A stretch of DNA of 64,000 nt from Caballeronia catudaia (GTDB lineage: Bacteria; Pseudomonadota; Gammaproteobacteria; Burkholderiales; Burkholderiaceae). Numbering within the stretch: the stretch's first letter is position 1; each line of letters opens with the position of its first letter. Below, one piece after another: positions 52,528 through 63,437 of this stretch. The translations under genes and the position numbers were made by a program. The stretch lies in NCBI RefSeq assembly GCF_001544755.2, contig NZ_FCOF02000027.1, forward strand, positions 1 through 64,000, given 5' to 3'. A model generated the notes under the pieces. That model was not told the DNA's origin, did not search any database, and was given only the letters and a program-made list of their open reading frames with translations.

Positions 52528-53739
52528 ATGCAAGTCCAGACGATGCACTTCAAGGCGCGCGCTTCATCGAAACTCGCCGACGAGCGCTTGCAGCAGAATC
52601 TCACTAAGCTCTCGACCAAGTTCGTGAGCGCGCGAGCGATCGCCGTGGGCGACATCGACTTCGAGGCGACTCGCGCCGCGTTGAAGGAGCGCCGCAATCG
52701 CGCGCTCGACAACCTCGACGTGTGGCTCGAAACCTTCGAACGTGAGGCGACTCGGCGCGGCGCCACGGTGCTGTACGCCGAATCGACGCAGGACGCGGCG
52801 AAGCTCGTCGCGGACATCGCCCGCAAGCACGACGTGAAGAAGGTCATCAAGACTAAGTCGATGGTCTCCGAAGAGATGCAGTTGAACCGCGTGCTCGCCG
52901 AGATGGGCGTGCAGTCGATCGAAACCGACCTCGGCGAATACATCCTGCAGATCAACGACAACGAGCCGCCGAGCCACATCATCGCGCCGGTCGTGCACAA
53001 GGACAAGGAGCAGATCGCCGATCTCTTCGCGAAGACGCACAAGAAGCCGCGCCTGACGGACATCCCCGAGATGACGCGCGAGGCGCGCGAGGTGCTGCGT
53101 CCGCATTTCATGTCGGCGGATATGGGCGTGACGGGCGGCAACTTCCTGATTGCGGAGACCGGTTCGGTGGCCGTCGTCACGAACGAGGGCAACGAAGGCA
53201 TGTGCACCGTGATGCCGCGCGTGCATGTCGCGGTGACGGGCATCGAGAAGGTGCTGCCGACGCTCGACGATCTCGCCACAGCGATGCGCCTGCTGCCACG
53301 TTCCGCGACCGGGCAGACGATCTCCAACTACTTTTCGCTGCTGACCGGCCCGCGCGCGGCCGGCGAAACGGACGGGCCGCAGCATATGTACTTCGTGCTC
53401 GTCGATGGCGGGCGCACGGGGCTCATCGGCGGCGAATTCCAGGAGATGTTGCGCTGCATCCGCTGCGGTGCGTGCATGAACCATTGTCCGGTCTATCAGA
53501 AGATCGGCGGTCATGCGTACGGCTGGGTGTATCCGGGCCCGATGGGTTCGGTGCTCACGCCGGCGTATGTCGGTATCGACAAGGCGCTGGATCTGCCGCA
53601 AGCCGCGACCCTCTGCGGCGAATGCAACAGCGTCTGTCCCGTCGGCATTCCGCTGTCGGATTTGTTACGCAAGTTACGCGAGAAACAAATGGAGCGGCGG
53701 CTGCGGCCGTGGAACGAGCGCGCGGCGCTCGCGGCGTGA
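52528..53739 (+). CDS. lutB: LutB iron-sulfur protein, shortened by an in-frame TGA
   Basis: The frame gives 403 aa. A LUD-like domain (about 60-290, IKTKSMVSEEMQLNRVLAEM, GVTGGNFLIAETGSVAVVTN) is followed by two 4Fe-4S motifs, CIRCGACMNHCP and CGECNSVCPVG. Family members are about 470-480 aa. The TGA at 53737-53739 follows RPWNERAALAA, where homologues usually have Trp (TGG). The same frame then continues 66 codons with family-like sequence to a TGA at 53938. The product keeps both clusters but loses its conserved C-terminal domain. AAGGAGCG gives a good ribosome binding site. Confidence 0.88.
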   Translation: MQVQTMHFKARASSKLADERLQQNLTKLSTKFVSARAIAVGDIDFEATRAALKERRNRALDNLDVWLETFEREATRRGATVLYAESTQDAAKLVADIARKHDVKKVIKTKSMVSEEMQLNRVLAEMGVQSIETDLGEYILQINDNEPPSHIIAPVVHKDKEQIADLFAKTHKKPRLTDIPEMTREAREVLRPHFMSADMGVTGGNFLIAETGSVAVVTNEGNEGMCTVMPRVHVAVTGIEKVLPTLDDLATAMRLLPRSATGQTISNYFSLLTGPRAAGETDGPQHMYFVLVDGGRTGLIGGEFQEMLRCIRCGACMNHCPVYQKIGGHAYGWVYPGPMGSVLTPAYVGIDKALDLPQAATLCGECNSVCPVGIPLSDLLRKLREKQMERRLRPWNERAALAA

Positions 53740-53940
53740 GGCTATCTCGCGAAACGTCCGGCTGCATATGCGCTCTTCACGAAGCTCGCGGTGCGCGTGC
53801 TCGAGCGCATGGGCGGCAACCGGAAGGCGATTTCGCGTCTGCCGTTCGGCGCAGGATGGACCAGCACGCGCGACATGCCCGCGCCGGTGGGACGCACCTT
53901 CAGGGAGTTGTACAAGGCGCAGCATTCGCATCTAGGCTGA
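53740..53940 (+). pseudogene. Detached C-terminal part of lutB
   Basis: It is in the same frame as lutB, directly after the opal codon. It encodes GYLAKRPAAYALFTKLAVRV, then ERMGGNRKAISRLPFGAGW and PAPVGRTFRELYKAQ. This matches the usual LutB tail (KRPALY..., LP...GWT, PAP.G.TF). It has no start or ribosome binding site of its own. Adding it back gives 470 residues with one replaced codon, the normal family length. Confidence 0.85.
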
Positions 53941-53958
53941 GCATCGCGTTCACGAACG

Positions 53959-53997
53959 AAAACGGCGCTGGAACTCGTGTTCCAGCGCCGTTTTTTC
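53959..53997. terminator. Bidirectional terminator after lutB
   Basis: AAAACGGCGCTGGAAC-TCGT-GTTCCAGCGCCGTTTTTT is a perfect 16-bp stem with T-runs on both strands. It ends the lut operon 18 bp after the old lutB stop and also faces the converging lipoprotein gene, leaving no room for lutC. Confidence 0.92.
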
Positions 53998-54018
53998 GGG
54001 CAGAGGAAGCCGAGCCGC

Positions 54019-54582
54019 TCAGTTTCCGGTCGGACCGGTATGCCATTTATTGGGGCCGCCACCGTAGCCGCTGCCGTAGTTGCTGCCGCGGTTGCCGCCA
54101 GAATTTGGCGGCGGCGGCGGCGGCGGCGGGGCGGCAGCGGCGGGAGGCCGCATCGGAGGACCGCCGACCGCCTTAGGCAGCGGCGCGCCGCCGCCCGCCT
54201 GCTGCGGCGGTGGACCGCCAGATGGACGTCCTCCACCGGCTTGCGGCGGCGGGCCGCCATGGCCGCCATTGGGCGGCCTGTTGTTGTTCCAGCCGCCCTG
54301 AGGCGGCTGGCGCCGCCAGCCGGGGCCGTCGTCCCAGTAACGACGTGGTCCAGGTCCGTAATAAGGCCCGGGACCATAGTAGCCGCCCGGGCCGCTGTAA
54401 TAACCGCCGCCAACCACGACACCCGGTTGCACGACGGGCGGCCCGCCGTAGTAGCCATAACCCGGATCGTCATAGACGCCCGCCGGATAACCGCCGTAGG
54501 CCGACGCGTCGGGATACGCCGCGCAGCCGCCGAGGAGCGCGGCGGACGAGGCAATCAAAAGACCAGCAACTGCGGATTTCAT
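54019..54582 (-). CDS. Gly/Pro-rich lipoprotein of unknown function
   Basis: A 187-aa protein with signal peptide KSAVAGLLIASSAALLGGC, lipobox LGGC. The mature protein is low-complexity: Tyr/Gly/Pro repeats (YYGPGPYYGPGPRRY), then Gln/Asn/Pro-rich segments (QGGWNNNRPPNGGHGG), a run of eight prolines and a Gly/Asn tail (NRGSNYGSGYGGG). It should sit in the outer membrane as a flexible or adhesive protein. No enzymatic domain is visible. The start at 54582 is fixed by the signal peptide. Confidence 0.78.
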   Translation of the reverse strand: MKSAVAGLLIASSAALLGGCAAYPDASAYGGYPAGVYDDPGYGYYGGPPVVQPGVVVGGGYYSGPGGYYGPGPYYGPGPRRYWDDGPGWRRQPPQGGWNNNRPPNGGHGGPPPQAGGGRPSGGPPPQQAGGGAPLPKAVGGPPMRPPAAAAPPPPPPPPNSGGNRGSNYGSGYGGGPNKWHTGPTGN

Positions 54583-54833
54583 GATCGTAGGGGCGATTCG
54601 TTGATCGATTATTCCAATGAGACAACACCGGCGCTGCGTTGTCCCAACAACTTTGTAAGCCTTTATGACGACGCCGCGCCGACGCGAGCGAGTAAGCAAC
54701 TGGCGCTTGTTGTCGCCAGCGCAACAAAGCTTTGCTTTTCAATATCTTTTTAAGATTGGGACGCTTGCGTAACATTCGAAGCGTCCGTCAGTGGGTCTTC
54801 GTCCGCTGCGACATATGAAACCAAGGCAGTCCC

Positions 54834-55052
54834 ATGAAAAAGACAATATCGACCTACTGGCCGGTCGCCATACTGCTTCCTGTCGCATTGACGTTCTGCA
54901 TGCACGTCGGTGAAGGTGGCGGCGCGGCGTTGCGACACGAGCAAACCGGCGTCGCCGACGTGAGCGCGGAACTCGCCCGCGCAATTTCGCTCGGTTTCGT
55001 CGAAGACGAAGCCGCTGTGCCGGACGTGCTTCCCGCGCAAAAGACGCTCTGA
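54834..55052 (+). CDS. Small hypothetical protein with N-terminal hydrophobic segment
   Basis: A 72-aa frame starting MKKTISTYWPVAILLPVAL, a basic N-terminus and hydrophobic helix like a signal anchor, then an acidic, soluble part (ADVSAELARAISLGFVED). AAGGCAG lies near the start and a terminator follows 22 bp after the stop. No family was recognised. The downstream terminator also serves tyrB, so it is weak support for a real gene. Confidence 0.45.
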   Translation: MKKTISTYWPVAILLPVALTFCMHVGEGGGAALRHEQTGVADVSAELARAISLGFVEDEAAVPDVLPAQKTL

Positions 55053-55071
55053 ATCGCCCGGCGACGCGCAC

Positions 55072-55102
55072 AAAAAATGGCGCCTCGAAGGCGCCATTTT
55101 CG
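55072..55102. terminator. Terminator between small ORF and tyrB
   Basis: AAAATGGCGCC (55074-55084), a 5-nt loop and GGCGCCATTTT (55090-55100) form a perfect 11-bp stem. T-runs are on both strands and it is 24 bp past the tyrB stop. Confidence 0.87.
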
Positions 55103-55125
55103 TTTACAGAAATGGCCGGAGCAGC

Positions 55126-56325
55126 TTACTTCAGGACGGCGGCGACGGCGTTCGCGACGACATCAAGGTTGCGCGTATTGAGCGCGGCCACGCAGATGCG
55201 GCCGGTGCTGACGGCGTAGATGCCGAACTCGTCACGCAGACGGTCGACTTGCGCCGCAGTCAGGCCCGAGTACGAGAACATGCCGCGCTGCTTGCTGACG
55301 AAGGAAAAATCGCGATCGACGCCGCTCGCCTTCAGGCGCTCGACGAGACCGTTGCGCATCGCGCGAATGCGGTCGCGCATTTCGCCGAGCTCTTGTTCCC
55401 ACGTCGCGCGCAGTTCCGGCGAAGCCAGCACGGCCGCGACGATCGAGCCGCCATGCGTCGGCGGGTTCGAATAGTTGGTGCGAATGACGCGCTTCAGTTG
55501 CGACAGCACGCGCGCCGACTCTTCCTTGCCCGTCGTGATGATCGACAGCGCGCCGACGCGCTCGCCGTACAGCGAGAACGACTTCGAGAAAGACGACGAC
55601 ACGAACGCGCTCAGTTCGGCGGCGGCGAAAAGACGCACGGCGGCCGAATCGGCATCGATGTTTTCCGCGAAGCCCTGATACGCCATGTCGAGGAACGGCA
55701 CGAGATTCTTCGCCTTCACGACTTCGACGATCTGCTTCCACTGATCTTCCGAGAGATCGACGCCCGTCGGGTTGTGGCAGCACGCGTGCAGCACGACGAT
55801 CGTGCCCGCCGCGTAGCCGTCGAGGGCCGCGAGCATGCCGTCGAAGTTCACGCCGTGCGTGGCGGCGTCGTAGTAGGGATACGCGACCACGTCGAAACCG
55901 GCGCTTTCGAACAGCGCGCGGTGGTTTTCCCAGCTCGGGTCGCTGATCGCGACCTTGGCGTTCGGATTCACGCGCTTCAGGAAATCCGCGCCGATCTTGA
56001 GCGCGCCCGTGCCGCCGAGCGCCTGCGCGGTCACGACGCGGCCCGCGGCGATGAGCGGCGAGCTCTCGCCGAGCAGCAGCTTCTGCACGGCGGCGTCATA
56101 GGCGGCGATGCCGTCGATCGGCAGATAGCCGCGCGGCAGCGCGGCGTCGACGCGCGCTTTCTCGGCATCGCGCACGGCGCGCAGCAGCGGAATCTTGCCT
56201 TCCTCGTTGGTGTACACGCCGACGCCCAGATTGACTTTGGTCGTGCGCGTGTCGGCGTTGAAGGCTTCGTTGAGGCCCAGGATCGGGTCGCGGGGAGCGA
56301 GTTCGACGGCAGAGAAAAGAGACAT
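55126..56325 (-). CDS. tyrB: Aromatic amino acid aminotransferase
   Basis: A 399-aa PLP enzyme of aminotransferase class I alpha. It carries GLNEAFNADTRTTKVNLGVG, QALGGTGALKIGADFL, HNPTGVD and Lys248 in SSSFSKSFSLYGERVGAL, the Schiff-base lysine. It interconverts aromatic amino acids or aspartate with their 2-oxo acids. The sequence is intermediate between AspC and TyrB types, so specificity is not certain. It is divergent from uvrB with a 407-bp gap that shows no gene. Confidence 0.92.
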   Translation of the reverse strand: MSLFSAVELAPRDPILGLNEAFNADTRTTKVNLGVGVYTNEEGKIPLLRAVRDAEKARVDAALPRGYLPIDGIAAYDAAVQKLLLGESSPLIAAGRVVTAQALGGTGALKIGADFLKRVNPNAKVAISDPSWENHRALFESAGFDVVAYPYYDAATHGVNFDGMLAALDGYAAGTIVVLHACCHNPTGVDLSEDQWKQIVEVVKAKNLVPFLDMAYQGFAENIDADSAAVRLFAAAELSAFVSSSFSKSFSLYGERVGALSIITTGKEESARVLSQLKRVIRTNYSNPPTHGGSIVAAVLASPELRATWEQELGEMRDRIRAMRNGLVERLKASGVDRDFSFVSKQRGMFSYSGLTAAQVDRLRDEFGIYAVSTGRICVAALNTRNLDVVANAVAAVLK

Positions 56326-56732
56326 GATCTATCGGCAGTGAGAAAAAGACGGTGCGGCAGGATTGCGCTCGCAAAGTGGAGCGCGCGGGGAGCACCATGC
56401 GGGGCAATGCCCGCGCGGCGGTTTCGGCGGCGCCGATGCGGTACGCATCGCCATGTTGCTTCGATGCCGCCGTCGAGCGCAGTCGCCCATTGTAACGAAT
56501 CCGCACGGGCTTTTTCGCCGCTGCGAGCGCGAAGGCGCGGGTTTTTCGCTTCAGCGTCATTTGGACCGATCCGGTCTGAACGCGCAAAAAGGGCCGCAAG
56601 ACGCGCGCTTGAGATCGGCGGCGCGGTCCCAATCTGCATTCGATCCGCTCTCCGTCGCCGGCGCCGCGCGTGTTTTCCGCCAGCCGCTAGAATAGGTGTT
56701 TGCCCGGCGCAGACTCAGGTCTTCAGGTTCTC
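56326..56732. other. Divergent control region between tyrB and uvrB
   Basis: No gene is seen. TAGAAT at 56688-56693 is a possible uvrB -10, but no partner -35 at 16-18 bp was found. No LexA-like CTG-N10-CAG stood out. Confidence 0.4.
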
Positions 56733-58829
<2,097 letters not shown>

Positions 58830-58863
58830 GCGTTATGTAAGTGATTTATAGGGCTTTAACCGA

Positions 58864-58900
58864 AGGCGCGGCGTCTCTAAAGATTCGCCGCGCTTTTTAT
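58864..58900 (+). terminator. Terminator after uvrB
   Basis: AGGCGCGGCG and CGCCGCGCTTTTT flank a loop of about 12 nt and form an 8-bp GC stem with a U-run. Confidence 0.75.
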
Positions 58901-58969
58901 TGCTGTTCCGTCCTGAATCCCCGACCCGCCGAAAAGCCTTACCGCGTCTAGGTTTGAAAGCACGCCAAA

Positions 58970-58998
58970 TTGTTCCGGGTGTCGAACAATGCTAAACT
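58970..58998 (+). promoter_or_regulatory. Promoter of the ftrABCD operon
   Basis: TTGTTC (58970-58975), 17 bp and TAAACT (58993-58998) lie just upstream of a Fur box, 143 bp before the first ATG. Confidence 0.55.
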
Positions 58999-59005
58999 GA
59001 CGAAC

Positions 59006-59024
59006 ATTGAGAATGGTTCGTATT
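59006..59024 (+). promoter_or_regulatory. Fur box before ftrABCD
   Basis: ATTGAGAATGGTTCGTATT resembles the 19-bp Fur consensus and the TGAGAAT..TTCGTATT form common in this group. It covers the expected transcription start, so Fur-Fe(II) should repress the iron operon. Confidence 0.7.
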
Positions 59025-59140
59025 AACGTTCACGGAGTTGTGCGATTGCCGCTCTGAAACCGACGTTGCGGGCGCATTCCAACGGTTCAGTGGCATGGCT
59101 CGCGTCGCGCGCGCCAATCGATAACAACAAGGAGTTTTTG

Positions 59141-59686
59141 ATGGGTTCAACGTTGATGCGCGGTCTCGTCGCCGCAGCAGGTCTCACTGCGATGATGGCA
59201 GCCTCGGCCGCCGAATATCCGATCGGCAAGCAGCATATCGAGGGCGGCATCGAAACCGGCGTCGTGTACCTCCAGCCGGTCACGATGGCGCCGGAAGGCA
59301 TGATGCGCAAGGCGTCGGATTCGGATATCCACCTGGAAGCGGACATTCACGCGGTCAAGAACAATCCGACCGGTTTCGCGGAAGGCGACTGGATGCCGTA
59401 TCTGAACGTGACGTATGAGCTCACGAAGGTCGGCACGACGCAAACGGTGAAGGGCGATTTGATGGCGATGGTCGCGAGCGACGGTCCGCACTACGGCGAC
59501 AACGTGAAGCTGTTCGGCCCGGGCAAGTATCACCTGAAGCTGCACATCTCGCCGCCGTCGCAGGAAGGCCACATGGCGTTCGGCCGTCACGTGGACAAGG
59601 AAACGGGCGTCGGCCCGTGGTTCAAGCCGTTCACGATCGAGTACGACTTCCCGTTCGCGGGCATCGGCAAGAAGGGCGGCTACTAA
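59141..59686 (+). CDS. ftrA: Periplasmic iron-binding protein of the P19/Tp34 family (FtrA)
   Basis: A 181-aa exported protein: signal peptide GLVAAAGLTAMMAASAA, then EYPIGKQHIEGGIETGVVYL. His/Met residues typical of the P19 metal site follow (MAPEG, DIHLEADIHA, DGPHYGDN, HISPPS). P19-type proteins bind Cu and Fe and feed the FtrC permease. AAGGAG precedes the ATG. It is first in an operon with a cupredoxin, an FTR1 permease and an Fe-S membrane protein, the layout of the FtrABCD ferrous iron system of Bordetella, Brucella and Burkholderia. Confidence 0.9.
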   Translation: MGSTLMRGLVAAAGLTAMMAASAAEYPIGKQHIEGGIETGVVYLQPVTMAPEGMMRKASDSDIHLEADIHAVKNNPTGFAEGDWMPYLNVTYELTKVGTTQTVKGDLMAMVASDGPHYGDNVKLFGPGKYHLKLHISPPSQEGHMAFGRHVDKETGVGPWFKPFTIEYDFPFAGIGKKGGY

Positions 59687-59756
59687 GTTACTCAGTAAGC
59701 GCTCGTGAGCATCCGGCTTTTGCGCTGCCGGATGCGTTCATTCTCAGGAAGTACGC

Positions 59757-60095
59757 ATGAAACTGAAAAACCAGATGGCCGCTCTCGCAGCGGCGGCGCT
59801 CGCGTCGGTCGCGGGACTCGCGCAAGCCGCCGACCTGCCGACGTTCAAGCTCGAAATGAACGACGGCAAGCTCAACCCGGCGCGCATCGAAGTGCCGGCG
59901 GGGCAGCGCATCAAGATCGAAGTGCACAACATCGGCAAGGGCGCCGCCGAGTTCGAAAGCGTGCAGTTGCGCAAGGAGAAAGTGCTCGCGCCGGGCGCCG
60001 ATTCGTTCGTCGTGATCGCGCCGCTGGACCCGGGTGAATACAAGTTCTTCGACGATTTTCATCAGAGCGCGCAAGGCGTGATCGTCGCGAAGTAA
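59757..60095 (+). CDS. ftrB: Cupredoxin-like periplasmic protein (FtrB)
   Basis: A 112-aa protein with a signal peptide (ALAAAALASVAGLAQAA) and a cupredoxin fold of about 85 residues (FKLEMNDGKLNPARIEVPAG, EVHNIGKGAAEFES, LDPGEYKFFDDFHQ). In FtrABCD the cupredoxin is proposed to oxidise Fe(II) for uptake by FtrC. A classic type-1 copper Cys is not visible; His and Glu/Met may serve instead. AGGAAG lies before the ATG. It is 70 bp after ftrA. Confidence 0.87.
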   Translation: MKLKNQMAALAAAALASVAGLAQAADLPTFKLEMNDGKLNPARIEVPAGQRIKIEVHNIGKGAAEFESVQLRKEKVLAPGADSFVVIAPLDPGEYKFFDDFHQSAQGVIVAK

Positions 60096-60169
60096 CGGAG
60101 GTGCCGCGCGCAACAAGCACTTGCGCACATGCGCGCGGCCGGTTAAAGCGGAATTGCTGGAGGTCTGGA

Positions 60170-61021
60170 ATGGGGCAGGTACTTTTCATCGTGTGGCGGG
60201 AGAGCGTCGAGGCGTTGCTCGTCGTCGGCATTCTCTACGCGTGGCTGAAGAACGGCGATCATCAGGCGCGCCGCGGCCTGCCTTATCTGTGGTTCGGCGT
60301 CGCGGCGGGGCTGATCGCGGCGATCGCGCTGGGCGCGGCGCTCATCGGTTTCACCGAAGTGCTGTCGGGCAATGCGCAGGATTATTTCCAGACCGCAATG
60401 GTGCTGATCGCGTGCGTGCTGATCGTGCAGATGGTGCTGTGGATGAAGCGTCACGGCCGCACGCTGAAGCGCGACATGGAGACGTCGCTGCAAAAGAGCA
60501 CGCAGGACGGGCACTGGTGGGGCATCGCGCTCCTGGTCGCGCTCGCGATCGCGCGTGAAGGCAGCGAAACCGCCGTGTTCCTGTATGGCGTGGGCTTCGG
60601 CCAGTCGGGGCACGTCGATGCGTCGCAGTATGTCGCGATCATTCTCGGCTTCGGCCTCGCGCTGCTCACGTTCTACCTCCTGCAGCTCGGCGGCAAGATT
60701 TTCTCGTGGCGCTCGTTCTTCCGCGTGACCGAAATCATGCTGCTCTTCCTCGCGGCGGGTCTGTTCGAGACGGGCGTCGACAAGCTCATCGACATGGAAG
60801 TGTTGCCGGTCATCGTCAATCAGGTGTGGAACACGTCCGCGATCCTCGATGATTCGAGCACCTTCGGCTCGCTCGTCGCTACACTCACGGGCTATCGCGC
60901 GCATCCGGCGGGCATGAATCTCGTCGCGTATGCGGCGTACTGGATCGTCATCTATCTCCTCATGCGCCATTCGAAAAATCAGATGGCGCAAAAACAAAAG
61001 GCGGCAAGCCGGCCAGCATGA
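60170..61021 (+). CDS. ftrC: FTR1-family iron permease (FtrC)
   Basis: A 283-aa membrane protein with seven hydrophobic segments and two REXXE iron motifs, RESVE (10-14) and REGSE (129-133), as in yeast Ftr1p and EfeU. It moves iron oxidised on the periplasmic side into the cytosol. GGAGG precedes the ATG. The last codons overlap the ftrD start (ATGA). Confidence 0.93.
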   Translation: MGQVLFIVWRESVEALLVVGILYAWLKNGDHQARRGLPYLWFGVAAGLIAAIALGAALIGFTEVLSGNAQDYFQTAMVLIACVLIVQMVLWMKRHGRTLKRDMETSLQKSTQDGHWWGIALLVALAIAREGSETAVFLYGVGFGQSGHVDASQYVAIILGFGLALLTFYLLQLGGKIFSWRSFFRVTEIMLLFLAAGLFETGVDKLIDMEVLPVIVNQVWNTSAILDDSSTFGSLVATLTGYRAHPAGMNLVAYAAYWIVIYLLMRHSKNQMAQKQKAASRPA

Positions 61022-62421
61022 GTTCCGTAATGCCTAGATCTGGCCGGCTCCAGCAAGCCGGCCAATGGATGCAGCGTCACGGCCGCACGATCCGCATGAT
61101 TCAGTGGATCGTCGTTGCCGTTTATGTGTTTCTGATCGTCGTACCCGCCGTGATGCCGCTGCCCGATGGCGCCGCGCATCTCTGGAGCAATCTCACGCTC
61201 GCCGCGCAGTTCGTGTTCTGGGGCATCTGGTGGCCGTTCGTGCTGCTGTCGATGGTCATGCTCGGCCGCGTCTGGTGCGGCGTGCTGTGTCCCGAGGGCG
61301 CGCTCTCCGAGTTCGCGAGCAAGTTCGGCCGCGGCTGGGCGATCCCGCGCTGGATGCGCTGGGGCGGCTGGCCGTTCGTCGCATTCGGACTCACGACGAT
61401 CTACGGCCAGATGGTCAGCGTGTATCAGTATCCGAAAGCCGTACTGCTGGTGCTCGGCGGCTCGACCATTGGCGCAATGATCATCGGCGTCCTGTATGGC
61501 CGCGAGAAACGCGTGTGGTGCAAGTATCTGTGTCCGGTCAACGGCGTGTTTTCGCTGCTCGCGCGCTTAGCTCCTTTCCACTACAAGGTCGATGAAGACG
61601 CGTGGCGCCGCTCGTACACGAAGGGCGAGCACGGTCATCGCGTGATTCCGATCAACTGCGCGCCGCTCGTGCCCTTGCGCAACATGAAGGGCGCGCAAGA
61701 CTGTCACATGTGCGGCCGATGCAGCGGCCATCGCGATGCGATCGCGCTCACGTGGCGCTCGCCATCGGAAGAAGTCGTGAAGCTCGGCGACAAGGCCGCG
61801 AACCCGTGGGACACCGCGCTCATTCTGTACGGTTTGCTCGGCATCGCGATCGGCGCGTTCCACTGGACCGTGAGCACGTGGTTCGTCGACCTGAAGCAGG
61901 TCTTCGCGGCGTGGCTCATCGATCACGAGATTCTCTGGCCGCTCGATACCAATGCGCCGTGGTTCCTGTTCACGCATTACCCGGAACAGAACGACGTCTT
62001 CTCGTGGCTCGACGGCACGATGGTCATCGCCTACATCGTCGTCACAGGCATCGTGTATGGCACGGCGCTGCTCGCGCTGCTCGCGGCGGGCACGCGCATG
62101 CTCGGCAAGTTCGATTCGACGCGCCTGCATCACCTGACCCTCGCGCTGATTCCGATTGCCGGCGTAGGCGTGTTTCTCGGCCTGTCGGCGACGACCGTGT
62201 CGCTGTTGCGCGCCGAGCATCTGCCGTTGTGGTGGGTGCCGGGTCTGCGCCTCGGTTTGCTCGCCGCGGCGAATCTGTGGAGCGCATGGCTCGCGTGGCG
62301 CGTGACGAGCCGCTATGCATCGGCGCTTGGGTTGCGCCTCCTCGCGATGGTATGGTTTGTCCTTGCGCTGGCCGTCGCGGACAGCGCCTGGTACCTGATG
62401 TTCTGGGGCTTCAGCCGATAA
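61018..62421 (+). CDS. ftrD: 4Fe-4S membrane protein of the NapH/NosR type (FtrD)
   Basis: A 467-aa polytopic protein. It has WCGVLCPEGALSEF and WCKYLCPVNGVFSLL (CX3CP motifs near membrane helices) and DCHMCGRCSGHRDA (ferredoxin-like CX2CX2C). These are features of polyferredoxins that pass electrons through the membrane, here proposed to regenerate FtrB. At least six hydrophobic segments follow in the second half. It is translationally coupled to ftrC. Confidence 0.9.
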   Translation: MSSVMPRSGRLQQAGQWMQRHGRTIRMIQWIVVAVYVFLIVVPAVMPLPDGAAHLWSNLTLAAQFVFWGIWWPFVLLSMVMLGRVWCGVLCPEGALSEFASKFGRGWAIPRWMRWGGWPFVAFGLTTIYGQMVSVYQYPKAVLLVLGGSTIGAMIIGVLYGREKRVWCKYLCPVNGVFSLLARLAPFHYKVDEDAWRRSYTKGEHGHRVIPINCAPLVPLRNMKGAQDCHMCGRCSGHRDAIALTWRSPSEEVVKLGDKAANPWDTALILYGLLGIAIGAFHWTVSTWFVDLKQVFAAWLIDHEILWPLDTNAPWFLFTHYPEQNDVFSWLDGTMVIAYIVVTGIVYGTALLALLAAGTRMLGKFDSTRLHHLTLALIPIAGVGVFLGLSATTVSLLRAEHLPLWWVPGLRLGLLAAANLWSAWLAWRVTSRYASALGLRLLAMVWFVLALAVADSAWYLMFWGFSR

Positions 62422-62459
62422 ACCGTCCACGCCGTGTCGCACGGCAACGAGAGCGAGAA

Positions 62460-62873
62460 GTGAGAACCAAACCCGTATTGACCGATGAAGACGTCAAGGC
62501 CATGGCCGCCGCCGCCGAGGCGCACGCCAGAGAACACAACTGGAACGTGACGATTGCGATCGTCGACGATGGCGGGCATCTGCTGCATCTGCATCGTCTG
62601 GATGGCGCGGGCGCGAGCACCGCGGAAATGGCGACGGGCAAGGCGCGCACCGCCGTGCTCGGCCGCCGCGAGACCAAGGTCTACGAAGACACGATCAAGC
62701 AGGGCCGCACGGCGTTTCTGTCGGCGCCGATGACCGCCATGCTCGAAGGCGGGGTGCCCATTTTCGTGGGCGCGGATATCGTCGGCGCGGTGGGCGTGTC
62801 GGGCGTGAAGTCCGATCAGGATGCGCAGATCGCGAAAGCGGGCATCGCGGCGCTGGGAATTGAAAACGTCTGA
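62460..62873 (+). CDS. GlcG/HbpS family heme-binding-like protein (DUF336)
   Basis: A 137-aa protein. It begins at GTG with VRTKPVLTDEDVKAMAAAAE, then NWNVTIAIVDDGGHLLHLHR, TGKARTAVLGRRETK and GGVPIFVGADIVGAVGVSG, the DUF336 signature. Family members include HbpS, which binds heme, and GlcG of unknown role. The start lies 38 bp after ftrD and GAGAGCGAG serves as a weak ribosome binding site. It is likely the last gene of the ftr operon, suggesting a heme or iron role. Confidence 0.83.
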   Translation: MRTKPVLTDEDVKAMAAAAEAHAREHNWNVTIAIVDDGGHLLHLHRLDGAGASTAEMATGKARTAVLGRRETKVYEDTIKQGRTAFLSAPMTAMLEGGVPIFVGADIVGAVGVSGVKSDQDAQIAKAGIAALGIENV

Positions 62874-62903
62874 CTGGAACGTCTGAAGCATTCGCGCAAT
62901 AAA

Positions 62904-62942
62904 AATGGCACGTCTCCGTAACGAAGGCGTGCCATTCTGTTT
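62904..62942 (+). terminator. Terminator of the ftr operon
   Basis: AATGGCACG (62904-62912) and CGTGCCATT (62928-62936) pair perfectly across a 15-nt loop, followed by CTGTTTT. The rest of the gap to hemP (to 63148) shows no gene. Confidence 0.65.
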
Positions 62943-63148
62943 TCGTATGCGGTGCTCATCGGCGCGCATCGTACAACCCAAGCAGGAACCAAAAAAAGCG
63001 GCTTCGCTTGCTATCGACGACTGGCTGGTGTTTGCACGAAGGGGTCTAAATTCTCGCGTGCAAGTCGTCCTCGCTGGCTAAGGCCAAACACCTCTTGGCG
63101 AGGTGGTCCCCACAATACCCGGTACTGACTGCTGTTCTTGCCTGCGCG

Positions 63149-63397
63149 TTACTTCGTCAGGATTAGTTTGCCCAGACGCGTTGCGCGCAGCTGATAGGTC
63201 TCCCCGTTATGCACGATGCTCACGTGGCTGCGTCCTTGCAGCAGCGCGTCGCTTTTCAGCGACCGCTCGACGTTGCTGTCCGCCGCATGCGCGACGTGAA
63301 CCGTCGTGACGGTGGTCGCTTTCGGGCGGGTGATCGCGGCGTCGCGGACAGCCGGGCGGCGCAGCCTGAGCGTGGAGGATCGCGGCGTATCGGTCAT
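63149..63397 (-). CDS. hemP: Hemin uptake protein HemP
   Basis: An 82-aa protein whose C-terminal 35 residues carry the HemP/HmuP signature SDALLQGRSHVSIVHNGETY followed by LRATRLGKLILTK. The N-terminal half is basic and variable. HemP/HmuP is needed for expression of heme receptor genes in related bacteria. A Fur box lies upstream. No hmu receptor or transporter is within the window. Confidence 0.92.
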   Translation of the reverse strand: MTDTPRSSTLRLRRPAVRDAAITRPKATTVTTVHVAHAADSNVERSLKSDALLQGRSHVSIVHNGETYQLRATRLGKLILTK

Positions 63398-63437
63398 GTC
63401 GGAAATGTGCGTTCGTTGATTCGATGGGTCTATAGTA

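Noticed and set aside
53737..53739. TGA in lutB as a selenocysteine codon
   Set aside because: LutB is not a selenoprotein, the homologous residue is Trp rather than Cys, and no SECIS-like hairpin follows directly.
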